Assembly: GCF_002127325.2 (NCBI RefSeq)
Contig: NC_035435.2
Location: 106,096,382-106,160,381, forward strand
Length of the DNA: 64,000 nt
Direction of reading: 5' to 3'
DNA from: Helianthus annuus
Taxonomy: Eukaryota > Streptophyta > Magnoliopsida > Asterales > Asteraceae
Shown here: positions 1 through 11,139 of the stretch, piece by piece
How the letters are laid out: each line of letters opens with the position of its first letter
How positions within the stretch are numbered: position 1 is the stretch's first letter
Notes under the pieces: generated by a model
What the model was told of the DNA's origin: nothing
Database searches by the model: none
The model's input: only the letters and a program-made list of their open reading frames with translations
Made by a program: the position numbers and the translations under genes

Positions 1-2012
1 TCTGACAAGTGTGATTATGTGGTGGTTTTTGATACTTTGGAGGCTCTTACGCCTGCAGTTACTATTCGGCGACCGAAACCAGAACCGAAAGATTCTGCTG
101 ATATTCCTCCATCCAACCCAGATGATCCAATTGACTTGGAATCTAGTCCTGAGCATTTGGTGCAAAGAGGAGTGAGCAAGAGAAAACAAACTGATACTAA
201 CGCGGAGGATCAGCGTCCTAAGAAGATTCAAAGAAAGAAGATTACTCGAAGGGGGAATCTTGATGCTTTTGTTACGGGATCTGTTCCTGGTAAGCAGCAT
301 CTTCTCTTGTTTCCTTTTTATGGGTTAGATTTTTATGGATTTTTACTTTTACAGTAACTCCTGTTGCTCCAACTGCCACCGATGTTCAAGCTGTGGTGCA
401 TGAAGAACTTCCTCCTACTCCTCCGCACGCTTCTGCAACTGTTCAATCGAACGCTGCAGAAGGCGCTGATGACGATGCGGAGAAGCCTGTTGAAATTGAG
501 AGGCCTGCTGATGCTGGCCTAAGCAAGGTGGATGATACGGATAATCCTTCGGCACCTGAGGTGGTTACTCAAGACCAAGGAAGAAGGTCAACCGAAAAAA
601 TTCCTACTCCTGCTCCTTCAGATACTACGCCGGAGCATGTTGAGAGGACAACAGTTGAAGAACAAGACTCATCAGCCGGTGTTAGTAAGCAATCTCCTAT
701 CCGTCCAGAGGAAACTTTGGGAGATTATTACTATCGGAGCTATTCGGAGAAGGATGCTGCTGACCTTCACGCTCCTGTCTGGAATTTGAAGAAAGGAGAT
801 AATTTTGCGGACTGGCATGTGTGCCAAGATTGGCTGCAGGGGATATTTCCGCTTGGGGAGGTCAAGTTTCAAGAAAGCCGATCTTGCGATCAGGCCTATC
901 AGTCTTACGTTGCTGAGACCGCCTCTCATGTTTCTACTACCCACCGTATTGTTCGGGAGTGGTATAATATGCATAAGGAGCAGAAATCTTTCGCGGCGGC
1001 TCAGAAGAAATTCTCCAATGATGAGAGACGTCTGGCCCAATTGATGGCGAAAACTAAAAGATGATCAAGCCAAGTTTGAGGCTGAGCGGAAGACTGAGGA
1101 GTGGTCTGTTGCTGGTTGGAAAAGAAAGGCCGAAGCTGAAGCTGCTCTTCTTTCTGAAGAACGAAAAAACTGGAGGAAGATTTGTGAAAAGGATAATGCA
1201 GAGAAGGCAAACCTCCGTATTATTATAAATAACCTCAAAGCTCATGTTGAAAAGCTGAAGAATCAAGATGCGGAGGTTGAGAGATTGAAGAAAGAGAAAG
1301 CTGACTTGGAAGCTTTGTTGGCAGAAGCGCGTGCTCATAGGGAACGTAGCGAGCAACGGGAGGTACAAGCTTTAAGCACTCTCGCCATTAGGAATAAGGA
1401 ACTAGAGGAACTTACTGCTTTGGTTTCTGACCAGGAACAACTGAAAAAGGACCTGGAGCTTGCGCGTTCTGAACATGCTGAGTCCTCTCGCCGCTTGACT
1501 TCGACCGAAGAAAAATTGGAAAATTCAGAGAACGGCGCGGGTTTCAGCAGAGAGCGAGCTTGAGCCCTTAAGGAATGACATGACCTGGTTGAAGGATCGT
1601 GGGATTGCCTGTGTAAGCTCCTACCTTATATATGCGCTTGTGTTGGCTCTTTCTCTCTTTTCTTTGTGTTAACCGCTGTTGATTGGTTTCATAGGTTGCT
1701 GAATCTGTGTTAAACTCTAAAGAGCTGGATAAGAATGTTGCGGATTTAGTGGTTGCTGCACGGCGGGATGGTTATGCGCGAGGTTATGCAGAATGCTCCC
1801 AACATGTAACGAGTGCGCTGAAAGTTACTTGGGATGATAGCAAGTCTGCTACTTTTGGTGTAGATACTGCGGCCGCGCTTGCTTCTATGAAGGCGGAGTT
1901 TAATAACTTACAACTCCCAGTTATGGAGTTGATAAATGTAGCGCTGCAGTCAGAAGATCCGGTAGCGCAGCTTAAAGAAATCTTCCCTGATGAGGGAGAA
2001 GATTTAGAGTAG
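1..2012 (+). pseudogene. Antisense coiled-coil gene of a Tat-like gypsy element (aORF), 5' end outside window
   Basis: Coding sequence is open from base 1, so the start lies left of the window. Three exons can be traced: 1-289, 355-1612 and 1695-2012. The introns at 290-354 and 1613-1694 have GT...AG ends, and the frame is kept across both junctions. Exon 2 is broken by two apparent single-base insertions, one in an A-run near 1050-1053 and one near 1530. After each, the protein continues in another frame. The product is acidic at first, then a long Glu/Lys/Ala-rich coiled coil, and ends in a conserved-looking block around the peptide ARRDGYARGYAECSQHV. It is tail-to-tail with the gag gene on the other strand (2504-4058). 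Plant Tat-lineage elements are known to carry extra antisense ORFs, often annotated as putative gypsy-type transposase. That name is from memory of the family; the domain itself would lie outside the window. Confidence 0.7.
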
Positions 2013-2503
2013 GGTGAAATTTGTTTCTGAACAATTTGTGTTTTCCCCCTTTTTCTTTTTGTGGGATGTATATCCTTGTTTTGTTGCGCTGTTCGCGTAA
2101 AAACTCGAAACACTGCCGTGTTTGAATCTTGTCAGGGCGTATTTGTACGCTGAAAGTAATATGTTTCTATTTGTTTGAATGCCTTTACAATATTTTGCAT
2201 GAGTACAATTGCTTTTACTTTAAGTAAGGCGAATGAAGTTGGTATGAAGCTCATGCGTGGAGTTTATGGTCGTTTGTGAAGTAATCACCGACCGCGAATG
2301 GAGCTTATTTTATACTACCATAATGTTTTCGTGCTTACTAAAAAAATTGCATGCATTTTGTAAATACAAATGATAGAAACTTTGTAATTTTTATTCATGG
2401 ATAACGCGCAGAGGCATTACAAAGTCTTAATAATTAGATGGAACTTAACTTAGTTTTGCCATTTTTGACGTTTTTTTCCTGCGGGGAAATCTTGCAGAGT
2501 CTC
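2013..2503. other. Convergent 3' spacer between antisense gene and gag
   Basis: This is a short non-coding gap between two genes that point at each other. On the minus strand an AATAAA-like signal lies near 2388-2394, and a few in-frame codons follow the gag stop before further stops. No protease, RT or integrase sequence is present, which is where pol would be in an autonomous element. Confidence 0.5.
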
Positions 2504-4058
2504 TTAAGTCTTGGCCCGTTTGTTGGAGGTTTCTTCTCCCCGTGTGATTTGCTTTATCTCCTTGCGCATATTCTGGAGTAGATGCGTAAATTCCCCATTT
2601 TTGAGGGCTTTCTCTATCTCGGTGCGCAAGGAAATGCAATTGTTTGTGGTGTGTCCCATATCCTTATGATATTCGCAATACTGCGCTAGGTCCTGACCAC
2701 GTTTACTCTTCATCGGGATTGGCGGTTTAAACTGATAATCCTTGGTACTCAGGACTTCCGCCGGGGTCTTTGTCAGTGGGGTCCACTGCCTCTCCCTGTT
2801 TTCATGCTTGTTATCCCTCTGAGCATAGAGTTTGTTAATTGTTGCGCGAGCGTCTTCAGAGGAGCGGCTCCCAGATGACTCGCGCCATGATTTCTTGAAT
2901 CTTCGCTCGCCCGTTGCACTTAAATCTGTGGGCCTGCTGTGTGGTGGTGGTGGTCTGTTTGTAGTAAGGTTTTTCTCCGTTTGTGCGTAAACCTTGGCCG
3001 CCGCCATTATCTTTTCCCAACTCTTGGGGAGGCCTTCTGTTCCGGATAGCACTTTGACCATATCGTCACATCTAACCGCGTACTTAAACTGAGCACGGAT
3101 TAGCTGTTCGTGGACACCACCGATCTCCAATACTTCCTTATTATATCTGGTTATAAAATCTTCCAAATTCTCATCATCTCGACGCCATATGTTCATGACA
3201 TCAGATGTATCCCGCATGGAGCGCCTTTGCTGGCTGAAGTGTGTTAAGAATTTTTGGCGCAGGTCTTTCCATGACTCAATTTGCCCCGTTGGTAGATTAT
3301 CAAACCAGATTCGCGCTGGCCCTGTTAATGTTTGAACAAACAAATGACACCAAAGCGGAAGAGTCCAACCGCCGACCAAACCTGCGCTGGTGAAGACTCT
3401 CAAATGATCGTTGGGATCAGTTAACCCATTGAATTTGCCGACGTTAGATGGTAATTTAGCCCTTTCTAACGGAGCCAGAGCTATTTCCAGTATAAACTTC
3501 GAGTTCTCCGCTGCTTCTGCAGGGCGGTAAACTAAGTCGTAATTATGCTCTGCCTCAGGGTTGTAAACCGCTCGAGGCCTAGATTTGTTAGAGTTTGGGT
3601 GCAGCCTGTTGAATACGCTGGTGTTTGCGCTCAAACGATACGTTTGGTCGGATTCATCGGTGTGAGCATCCCAATGGGAACCCAACCTATCATGAACTGA
3701 TTGCCTTTGACGAGGCTGTGACTCATGGTGTTGTCTCTGATAGTTGTTCGTTCCATCATACGTTGATTCTTCGCGATTGTGTTACGGGAGCGGTTTGAGC
3801 ACACAATTGTGTATACACTGCGTTTAATGCTCCTTGTGACCGGACATACCATGATATCGGAGTTTCCCCCGGTGGTAGAATTGATTGGGCGGGATTTGTG
3901 GGAAATATCCCTGGAGTAACAGGGTCATTTGCTCCATTAGATTGAACCTCATTATCGTCTGAGGCCTCTTCCACCATCCCTTCGACTGGTAAATTGTTTC
4001 CGACATTTGGTCGAGGACTAGACCGTCGGTGAGAAGATGAATTTTCTGCCATATGCAA
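2504..4058 (-). pseudogene. Gag of Tat-like Ty3/gypsy element, one frameshift
   Basis: Gag, the structural protein that packages element RNA, read on the minus strand from an ATG at 4058. The N-terminal part (4058 to about 3760) and the main part (from about 3790 down to 2504) lie in different frames. One indel somewhere between 3766 and 3795 explains this. The main part shows the typical plant gypsy gag core with RIWFDNLPTGQIESWKDLR near 3300 and the conserved DENLEDFITRYNKEV near 3150. A zinc-knuckle-like CEYHKDMGHTTNNC lies near 2670. The ORF ends at a TAA with no pol behind it, so the copy is non-autonomous. The promoter is the LTR at 4132-5022. Confidence 0.8.
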
Positions 4059-4118
4059 AAACAGAAAAATGGGATGAATTGAACCGAAACGAGATAGTAA
4101 CTAGAAAAACTGAGAAAA

Positions 4119-4130
4119 CGGTGGGCGCCA
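4119..4130 (-). promoter_or_regulatory. Primer binding site of Tat-like element
   Basis: The minus strand reads TGGCGCCCACCG one base after the LTR end. TGGCGCC-type primer sites are usual in plant Tat/Athila elements. This fixes the element orientation as minus and the LTR border at 4132. Confidence 0.75.
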
Positions 4131-4131
4131 A

Positions 4132-5022
4132 TGAAGAAACACTAGATAAATGGTCGGAACCGAGATATCTAGGGGGTTTGAATCCGCATAAAAGGATAGT
4201 TCTCTCTCAATTGGTTCAGTGGTAATCGAGCTCCTTCTCCGGTAATTCTGCAAAACAGAGCACCGTTAGCCTCGTCAAGGGGAGAAAAGGGTTCTCTCCT
4301 TGACCCGACTCCGGTGTGAGAATGAGTATTTGTATGGAGAAGATAAAGGTATGTGAGTAGTGAAATTGGATCTGAATTTTTACCTGAAGCTTTCTCCTAT
4401 TTATAACCGAGAGTTTGGGAGGGAAAATCTGTTATTGAAAAGATAACGGAAGATGCTAACACCGTAGCGGTTATCTTTCCTTCCGTTAAGTCTCTTAACT
4501 CTTCGTTAAGTTGCTTTGATCTGATGTGGGTGCACACGGATCGTGACTTGATCCTACGGCTAGGGAATTGCCACGTGGAAAGTGATCCAAGTGGAGATCA
4601 TTCTTCAATCACATGCTATCGTTGTGATTTCGGGAATGTTTGTGATGGTGACACATGTCCAGACGGTTATAACCGTCTGGGTGATGCACGATGGTATTTC
4701 TTCTAGAAGATTACTGCTGTAATCTGGTGTGACACCTTTCAGTGTGTACACAGCTGGATAGATCCTAAGTCTGGGTAAAATAATATCCAGGTTTGGATAT
4801 TTGGGCGGACATGCTGATCTCAGGGTTTCGATCCCTTGTTAAATGGAAGGTGGCGCAAAGGTTCAGGTTTCCCTTTGGGCGCGTGACTATCGCTTGTTAG
4901 TTTCTTTCTTCCTTCTGTAAGACCAATGCGCGGCCGCGCAAGGTTAGAAGGGTTGAAAGACCGGTTGGTGGTATGGTCCATATCTCTTTTGTGAGGTTTT
5001 TTGGGACCTTACCCCTTCAACA
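4132..5022 (-). repeat. 5' LTR of Tat-like gypsy element
   Basis: About 891 bp. On the minus strand it starts TGTTGAAGGGG (5022) and ends CTTCA (4132), so it has TG...CA ends, and the PBS follows directly. A TATA box (TATAAATA, minus) lies at 4399-4406, upstream of gag. The partner LTR would lie left of base 1, so the target duplication cannot be checked. Confidence 0.75.
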
Positions 5023-5733
5023 CGCATGTATAATTGAGTAACTTTAGGAATAAGTTAAACTAGGGTATTAAGGAGTGATCGAAGAATAATTTGTCAATTT
5101 AACACATCACAAAAATCCTAGAATCACCTAGGTTGCTCCGAGATTGAGTGAGTGTGTGTGCGCATCGACGAAGAGTAAAAACTGTTGGAACTCCCCAGTA
5201 CCAAGAAAAAGGGGCATCAAAGTTTGCCAAAACTAGTGATACAACCACATCTTGTGGGGGCATAGGATTTCACCAGATTGACTCATGTCAGCATCTAAAA
5301 TTTCTGGATTTAGTGAAATAAGCTAAGAGTTAAAGTTTCCAATCTTAAGTAGATGGTTACCAAAATGCCTCAACCTAAATCCAGATGAATCATGTATATT
5401 CTCAACAGCTGGCCTCCTAAATAAGAGCTCACTCTCAAAACTGCTAGTCACTATAAAAAAATTCCAGCCATAGAAAGGCAAACGACTAGTTGGGAACCAA
5501 CCACCTTATCATCAACAAGTAGGGGTGTTATTAACACTATCCAAAACATATGCTGATACCAAAGGGGGGAGGTGCTAAAAATTCAATTGATATATTCTAA
5601 AAGCTTCTTACCAATCACTGGAGTAGCAAAGAAGAATCAAGATGGTAGGCAAATAAGGATTGAAATGATGATACTATCAATTAAATCGAAAAACACAACT
5701 AAAAGCTTAAATAAAGAACACTCAGCAATAACT

Positions 5734-5766
<33 letters not shown>

Positions 5767-6157
5767 ATTCATAAGCTTTTGAAGGTCTTTGCTTTATCAA
5801 CATACTTTAAAAACATCTAAATCCTATTATTTCTTGATAAAGGCTTTAAGGAACAAAGACATGCCACATCTCTCAGGAACATAGGAATTTTATTCCTTCT
5901 ACAGAGGTCCAAAGAGTAGCCTCTAATATTCCTTAACTAAGAGAGTTAGGGACCACAAGCTACTCACAGATTAAAAGATGTGAAGACAGAGAATCTTCAT
6001 CTGAAATCAAGATGGATGACTTTGATGAAGATAAAGAAATTGTCCATGGCAACAATTGCAACAAATCTTATCAAAGACTCTTCATCAACTCAAATACAAG
6101 AATAAAAGAGACAAATTAATAAGTGTGATTTTTGCATTAGCATATTTAGGGGGAGAT
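5023..6157 (+). mobile_element. Non-coding remnant of an old copia-type element
   Basis: No ORF of any recognisable family is present. The stretch holds a poly(A) run (about 5736-5763) and purine-rich sequence, and it ends in a polypurine tract (TTAGGGGGAGA, 6146-6156) immediately before an LTR-like TGTTGGG. It is read as the 3' internal end of a degraded LTR element into which the Tat-like element inserted. Confidence 0.5.
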
Positions 6158-6926
6158 TGTTGGGTTATATTAGATCTGCTGATGATGAAAGCCAAAACCC
6201 AGAGGAATCATGTTCCCTGTCTGTTTGATGGAATAAGTTGAAGTATAATCCTTGGTTTAGAAGTTTCTCCTTTGAAGGCTTCCCGAAACTACTAGAACAA
6301 AACTGTTGCCTTCAAGAATAGAGAACAGAAGTACAAGTGATGGATTGTCAAAGTCTTGATCAACCAGTCAACAGTCAAGTCAACAAAAGTCAAGACTAAA
6401 GATTAGAAGATCGAGTCAACAAGACAAAGTCCAAAAGTAATGGACTCCTAGAAAGTGTTGGTTCTCACCAACAATTTAAGAATCCAGTGATTTTCACTAC
6501 TATCACTAGAAGTAGTTGTTCACCGTAACCGTGTAACAATCCAGCAGTTTTCCTAACTACCAGCACTTACAACATTTAATACTTACAACATTCACTGATA
6601 CTGATATGTTAGGGGTTGCTTTTATGGTTATGTCACCAACAGTTCTCTCCTCATATATATATAGTTCTTTGTAGTCAATGTAAGTAACACTAAGAGCCAA
6701 AAGGCATAAGAATTTAGTATGAGAGAGAGTTCACCTGGTGAGAGGGGGAGCAATTTGTGTATCTTTGATTGTATTGTAAACATTTTAGTAATATCATAAT
6801 GCACTCATTCCCAAATCCAACCATGTTAATGATGATGTATTTGTATAAGTGCTCTTGCTTAAATTTTCATATATATTTAAACTGTTAAAATAAAAACAGG
6901 CACATCACACTCTCTCATATATAACA
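6158..6926 (+). repeat. 3' LTR of degraded copia-type element
   Basis: Starts TGTTGGGTTATATTAG right after the polypurine tract. It contains a TATA-like run (about 6652-6664) followed by a transcribed-looking stretch. The right border is uncertain, between about 6905 and 6926, because no partner LTR is in the window. Confidence 0.5.
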
Positions 6927-6929
6927 AAA

Positions 6930-7450
6930 TAAGTTAAACAAATTTAGGAAATTGGGTACAAAATATTGTACTGACTTTATACCGTCTAACAAAAACGTAT
7001 TATATTCGACCCAACTGATTTCCAAAAAAAAAAAAATGTGTCAAATTTTATAACAAGTGGAAACGTGCATGAAAACGTATTATATTTGACCCATATATTT
7101 TCAAAGAAAATTTACGTTGAAACGTAAACCAACTTGAATTTATACCAACAAGTTCATAAAAATAAGCACATATGAAAATAGTGTTTATTAACTTAAAGAG
7201 TGGTATGGCGCGTTGTGACGGTGTCGAAACGTGAGACTCGACTTTATACCATCTAATGAAAATTTATTATCTATGACCCACTCATTTCTGGAAAAAAAAA
7301 ATACGTCTACTGAATACGTACATAATAATTAGCATAAGAATTTATTATATTTGACCCAACTCATATCCGGGAAAAAAATACGTCGAAGTATAAATTAACT
7401 TGAATTTATACCGATACGCATATAAAAATAAATACCTAAAACTCGATTAC
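6930..7450 (+). repeat. Degenerate A/T-rich direct repeats
   Basis: Three or four imperfect copies of a unit of about 120-180 bp share blocks such as TTTATACCRTCTAA, TTATTATATTTGACCCA and ACTTGAATTTATACC. No coding capacity is seen. The element class is not recognised. Confidence 0.5.
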
Positions 7451-8604
7451 AGAGTCTTTAGATAGTTAGGAGGTTGTAAATGTCATTGCTAAAAGTTGAG
7501 AGTTAAAAGAATATATAATCCTTTTAAAAAAAAAAAAAGAATATACAAAAATTCAAAAACACAAAAAAATGTCAATGTACTATTCACAAAAGTTGGTAAT
7601 TTAATATAGTTAATTAATACTTTGATCCCATAAACAGACATCTCACTGCAAAATCGAAGAATTAGAATTTAAGATGCATGAAAAATTACATAACCAAATG
7701 CATTTGCATACATTCTAACAAAAAAAAACTATTAAAAGGAATTTAAAATAGTAAATTAAAGAATCTGCCAGCAGTTTTTGGGTAATTACCGACTGGTTAC
7801 AAGCGAAATATACGTTAACTGTCAAAAACCGACGGATGAAAGTTAGGATTTCGTTGATTCATTACCTACGTACAATCCGCAGTAATACATCGTTATTGAC
7901 ATGATGCGATTCCCTCTAGTTGATAACTCTCATTGCATTTAGTTATCCATGGATGATCCTAAATTATATTAAAGCACTATTGGTGCCTAGCGGTATCTTG
8001 TAATGAATTGAGATGAGATTGCTTATGTTGTTAGTAAGGTATCTTGTAGAAAACTACCACCGACATTGGATTGTTACTAAGGGTGTTCTACAGTAACTTA
8101 AAGTTACCATCACTCATAACTAGGTGAATCACATGTCCTATAGTATAGCCATACATGCTTACGCCAGAATTGAATGGGCTGATTGTCTAGATGATTAACG
8201 ATCTACTTGGAGATATTGAGTGCATCTTGTACCCAATATAATTATCAGTTTGGGAATCGTGCCCTTGCTCAGTTTGGGAATGGTGCCCAAACTGCAATGC
8301 AAAGGTCAAATGGATTACTTAAAGTCTTCATGAGTTACATATACATCATGAGTTACATATACAACTTCATAAGCCTTCGACCTTGTGTTATGATAATATT
8401 GGTACCACATAGTTTGCCACCAACCTTTTATACAATCAGCGCTTTAACCACATTGTGATTGATCTTCACCACATTCGTGACATGGTTCTAGCTTAACCTC
8501 TCTCTTTTTTGATATGTTCCTACTATTGCGCAAATTACTTATCTCTTGACCAAGGGATTATCTTTGGTCTACTCGTTTTGTCTCTCTGATGTCCAATCTA
8601 CATG
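7451..8604. other. Intergenic, no gene recognised
   Basis: Only short, unconvincing ORFs are present. There is a local direct repeat (CAGTTTGGGAAT at about 8248 and 8271) and a tandem 18 bp duplication (CATGAGTTACATATACA) at about 8328-8365. Confidence 0.4.
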
Positions 8605-9017
8605 TATAGATACTTACATTATATATAGAAAACCCACTTTAATTTAGAAAACCCGGGAAACTCAAAGCTCCCGATGTTTTTTTTTTCTTGAAAAAAATTA
8701 CACATGTTATATATATGTTTTTAAGGGTTTTGGGCAAAAAAAAATCAAAAAAGCCCCGGGTAGATATTTTTTAAAAAAATAAACAAGTTTTGGTGTAACA
8801 CATGTTACACTCATCTGACATATTTGTAACATGTGTTATACCAAAACTTGTTTATTTTTTTTTTAAATATCTACTCGACGCTTTTTTGATTTTTTTGCCC
8901 AAAACCCTTAAAAACATGTATATAACATGTGTAAATTTTTTCAAGAAAAAAAAAACATCGGGAGCTTTGAGTTTCCCGGGTTTTCTAAATTAAAGTGGGT
9001 TTTCTATAGATACTTAC

Positions 9018-9027
<10 letters not shown>
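8605..9027. mobile_element. Foldback element between 23 bp direct repeats
   Basis: Two arms of about 185 bp (8626-8814 and 8822-9006) are near-perfect inverted copies. They start AGAAAACCCACTTTAA and end with its complement, leaving only a few bases of loop. An exact 23 bp direct repeat (TATAGATACTTACATTATAT plus ATA) flanks them at 8605-8627 and 9005-9027. The foldback core is 8628-9004. There is no ORF. Confidence 0.75.

Positions 9028-9093
<66 letters not shown>
9020..9093. repeat. (AT)n microsatellite, left flank of the 10 kb element
   Basis: About 74 bp of pure AT dinucleotide lies directly before the inverted terminal sequence at 9094. Confidence 0.95.
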
Positions 9094-9098
<5 letters not shown>

Positions 9099-9194
9099 GA
9101 GAGTTCATTGGGGAACACTAAAAAAGTGGGGAACCAGGGAACAGGGGTATTTTTGTCCAAAAAAGTGTGGTTCAAAATTAAAGAGGGTAATACC

Positions 9195-9390
9195 CAACGT
9201 CGGCTTCAGCTATGGATATCCCTCACCGTCGGTTCAGCTACTCGTCAGAATCCTTCACCGTCAGCTTCAGCTACTCATCGGAATCCCTCACCTTCGGCTT
9301 CAGCTACTCGTCGGAATCCCCAACGTCGGCTTCAGCTACTAGCCGGAATCCCCACCGTCGACCTCATTCCTTACCGACCTCATATTGATG
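9195..9390 (+). repeat. Minisatellite with 32-33 bp units
   Basis: Five to six imperfect tandem copies of a unit containing CGGCTTCAGCTACTCGTCGG, followed by AATCCC. An apparent ORF here (PSPSASAT repeats) reflects the repeat and is not taken as a gene. Confidence 0.75.
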
Positions 9391-9896
9391 CGTCCCTGTA
9401 AGTAGATTCTGGTTTTCGTTTTGTCAAATTTTTTGTGTATAAATTGAATCGTGTGCGGAATTTGTTTATAGTCATACGTATTTATTAACATGTTAACTTT
9501 AAATTGTGTGGGGTTACATATTGAATTTGAGACAAATTTTCATGCTAGGGCGGTAGGGCATAAAAATGGTACTGCCTCTGTCTCAATTGCAGGGTTACAT
9601 ATTTAATTCATGAAATTGGCATCTTTCAAAGTAATGTTATTTATTCATGTCAACTGAAATTGCCTTTAGATAATTAGGTTCTGGTGTTGGCTATAATATC
9701 AGTATGATGTTGGATAATTTTGGGCAATAATTTAGGGGAAAATATGAATTTCTATACGAAAGTACTATTCATAACACTACGCATCGAAAAGTTCGAGGGG
9801 TCGGGCGCCCCCTCGGAAGCCTTCTAAGCTGTGCTCCTGTGTGTAGGGCAAATGTGGGCGGTTTATACCATTGTGATGATATGTGAATGAATATGA
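9391..9896. other. Non-coding spacer inside the 10 kb element
   Basis: Nothing recognisable beyond A/T-rich sequence. A GTAAGT at about 9399 directly after the minisatellite could be a relic splice donor. Confidence 0.3.
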
Positions 9897-9904
9897 CCAG
9901 TAGG

Positions 9905-10143
9905 CAGGGGCGGACCTACGTTACGAGGAACGGGGTCCCCGGACCCCAATCTTTTTTTAAAAAGTAGTAGAAACGGTATATAAAATTGTCTACGGACCCC
10001 ATAACAATGAAAGTGAGCCTAGTGCAGTGGTAAAACCCCTTGTTTACACACAAAAGGTCATGGGTTCGATGCCTGTTTCTTCGTTTTTTGTGTTTTTTTT
10101 TTTTTTTGGACCCCATTGTCCAAAAATCCTGGGTCCGCCACTG
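9905..10143. mobile_element. hAT-type MITE carrying a tRNA-like promoter segment
   Basis: 239 bp with inverted ends CAGGGGCGGACC and GGTCCGCCACTG, flanked by an exact 8 bp duplication CCAGTAGG (9897-9904 and 10144-10151). This is the hAT signature. Inside, about 10015-10080 resembles the box A to box B part of a tRNA gene (TAGTGCAGTGGTAAAA and GGGTTCGATGCC), followed by a T-run. It is not a functional tRNA gene. Confidence 0.85.
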
Positions 10144-10151
10144 CCAGTAGG

Positions 10152-10533
10152 TTCCTTGGGGGCTCGGGTGTTTTAATTTTTCTTTCTTTTGGTCTGATGC
10201 ATTATGGTTGCTTTGTACCAGGTCTGTCCTCCTTTCAGCTCTCCTTGCTGAGGGAGATCATTCCTTTCTGTCCTCCTTTCAGCTCTTCTTCTATTATCTA
10301 CAGCCGCAATGGCTTTGCTCCCTTTATCTATAAGGGGTGACTTGGGTGTTCTTTTAACTGCCGATGCTAGATACGCGCTCTCACTTTTAAAATCATTTGC
10401 ACAAATTTATTTAAAGAGTCATGTTGAAAATATTGTCTTCGAAAACGACTGAGCAGTGGAAGTGAAGCTAAGAAGTGTCAAGTGAGTAATCGAGACTGTT
10501 TGACTTATTTTTCTAAATTTCACTTTTGGACAA
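10152..10533. other. Spacer, no gene recognised
   Basis: T/C-rich sequence with a direct repeat of CTGTCCTCCTTTCAGCTCT (about 10225 and 10268). No supported ORF. Confidence 0.3.
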
Positions 10534-10536
10534 TAA

Positions 10537-10827
10537 GGGGGGTGGGGGTGGTCATCACTCATCACTCACATCCAATCAAGTTCCGCCATGTCATCAACCA
10601 TTATTCCATCACTCACAACTTTTTTTTAGTGGCGGTGGTCATCACTAGTGATGGAATTAATATCTGCATTATCATTAAGCACAATGGGAGAGAACAAGTT
10701 CAAACCGTCACATTTCAAACAAGTTCAACGCGTGAAGTTTTCCACGCGTTAAAATGTATGGTGGCGGCGGTGTGCATTTGGCCATCACGCGTGATGGTGG
10801 TCCATCACGGATCCACCCCCACTCCCC
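10537..10827. mobile_element. Harbinger/Tourist-type MITE
   Basis: 291 bp with inverted ends GGGGGGTGGGGGTGG and CCACCCCCACTCCCC, and a 3 bp TAA duplication (10534-10536 and 10828-10830). Inner sequence alternates GGTCATCAC and GTGATGG blocks. There is no coding capacity. Confidence 0.75.
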
Positions 10828-10863
10828 TAAATACTTGCAGAACAAGCTGAGATATCTTAGTTT

Positions 10864-11130
10864 GTGCATGCAGAACAAGCTGTTGTGAGCAATGCATCCA
10901 TGTGGGACATTTTAAAGTTATTACCTAAAGAGGTTGTTGCAAAATCTTATGAGGAAAGCATTGAACATACAAAGCAATGTCGAGTCGTTTATGCATCTTC
11001 ATTTGGGATTCGATGCGGAAGCGAGTATCTCAAAAAATGTTTAATACATATCCCGAATCTATTTCATATTCATTTGTTATACATTTTGGTGTTCCAGTAT
11101 ATGCTTAATTCTTTATATAATGGTGTTTAA
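10864..11130 (+). pseudogene. Unrecognised exon-like ORF
   Basis: An 88-codon ORF whose first 58 residues look like real protein, for example MWDILKLLPKEVVAKSYEES and CRVVYASSFGIRCGSEYL. The remainder looks like read-through into A/T-rich DNA. I do not recognise the family. The short repeat GCAGAACAAGCTG occurs twice just upstream (about 10838 and 10870). It is probably a captured gene fragment inside the large element. Confidence 0.35.
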
Positions 11131-11139
11131 TTAAATATT

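Noticed and set aside
8927..9121. IYIYIY ORFs here and at 21975-22169 and 22431-22652
   Set aside because: Pure translation of (AT)n microsatellite.
9108..9401. 97-codon ORF with PSPSASAT repeats
   Set aside because: Covers a 32-33 bp minisatellite plus the terminal repeat. No flanking gene structure is convincing.
10015..10080. Candidate tRNA gene
   Set aside because: Box A and B words are present, but no cloverleaf can be completed. It lies inside a MITE with clear ends.
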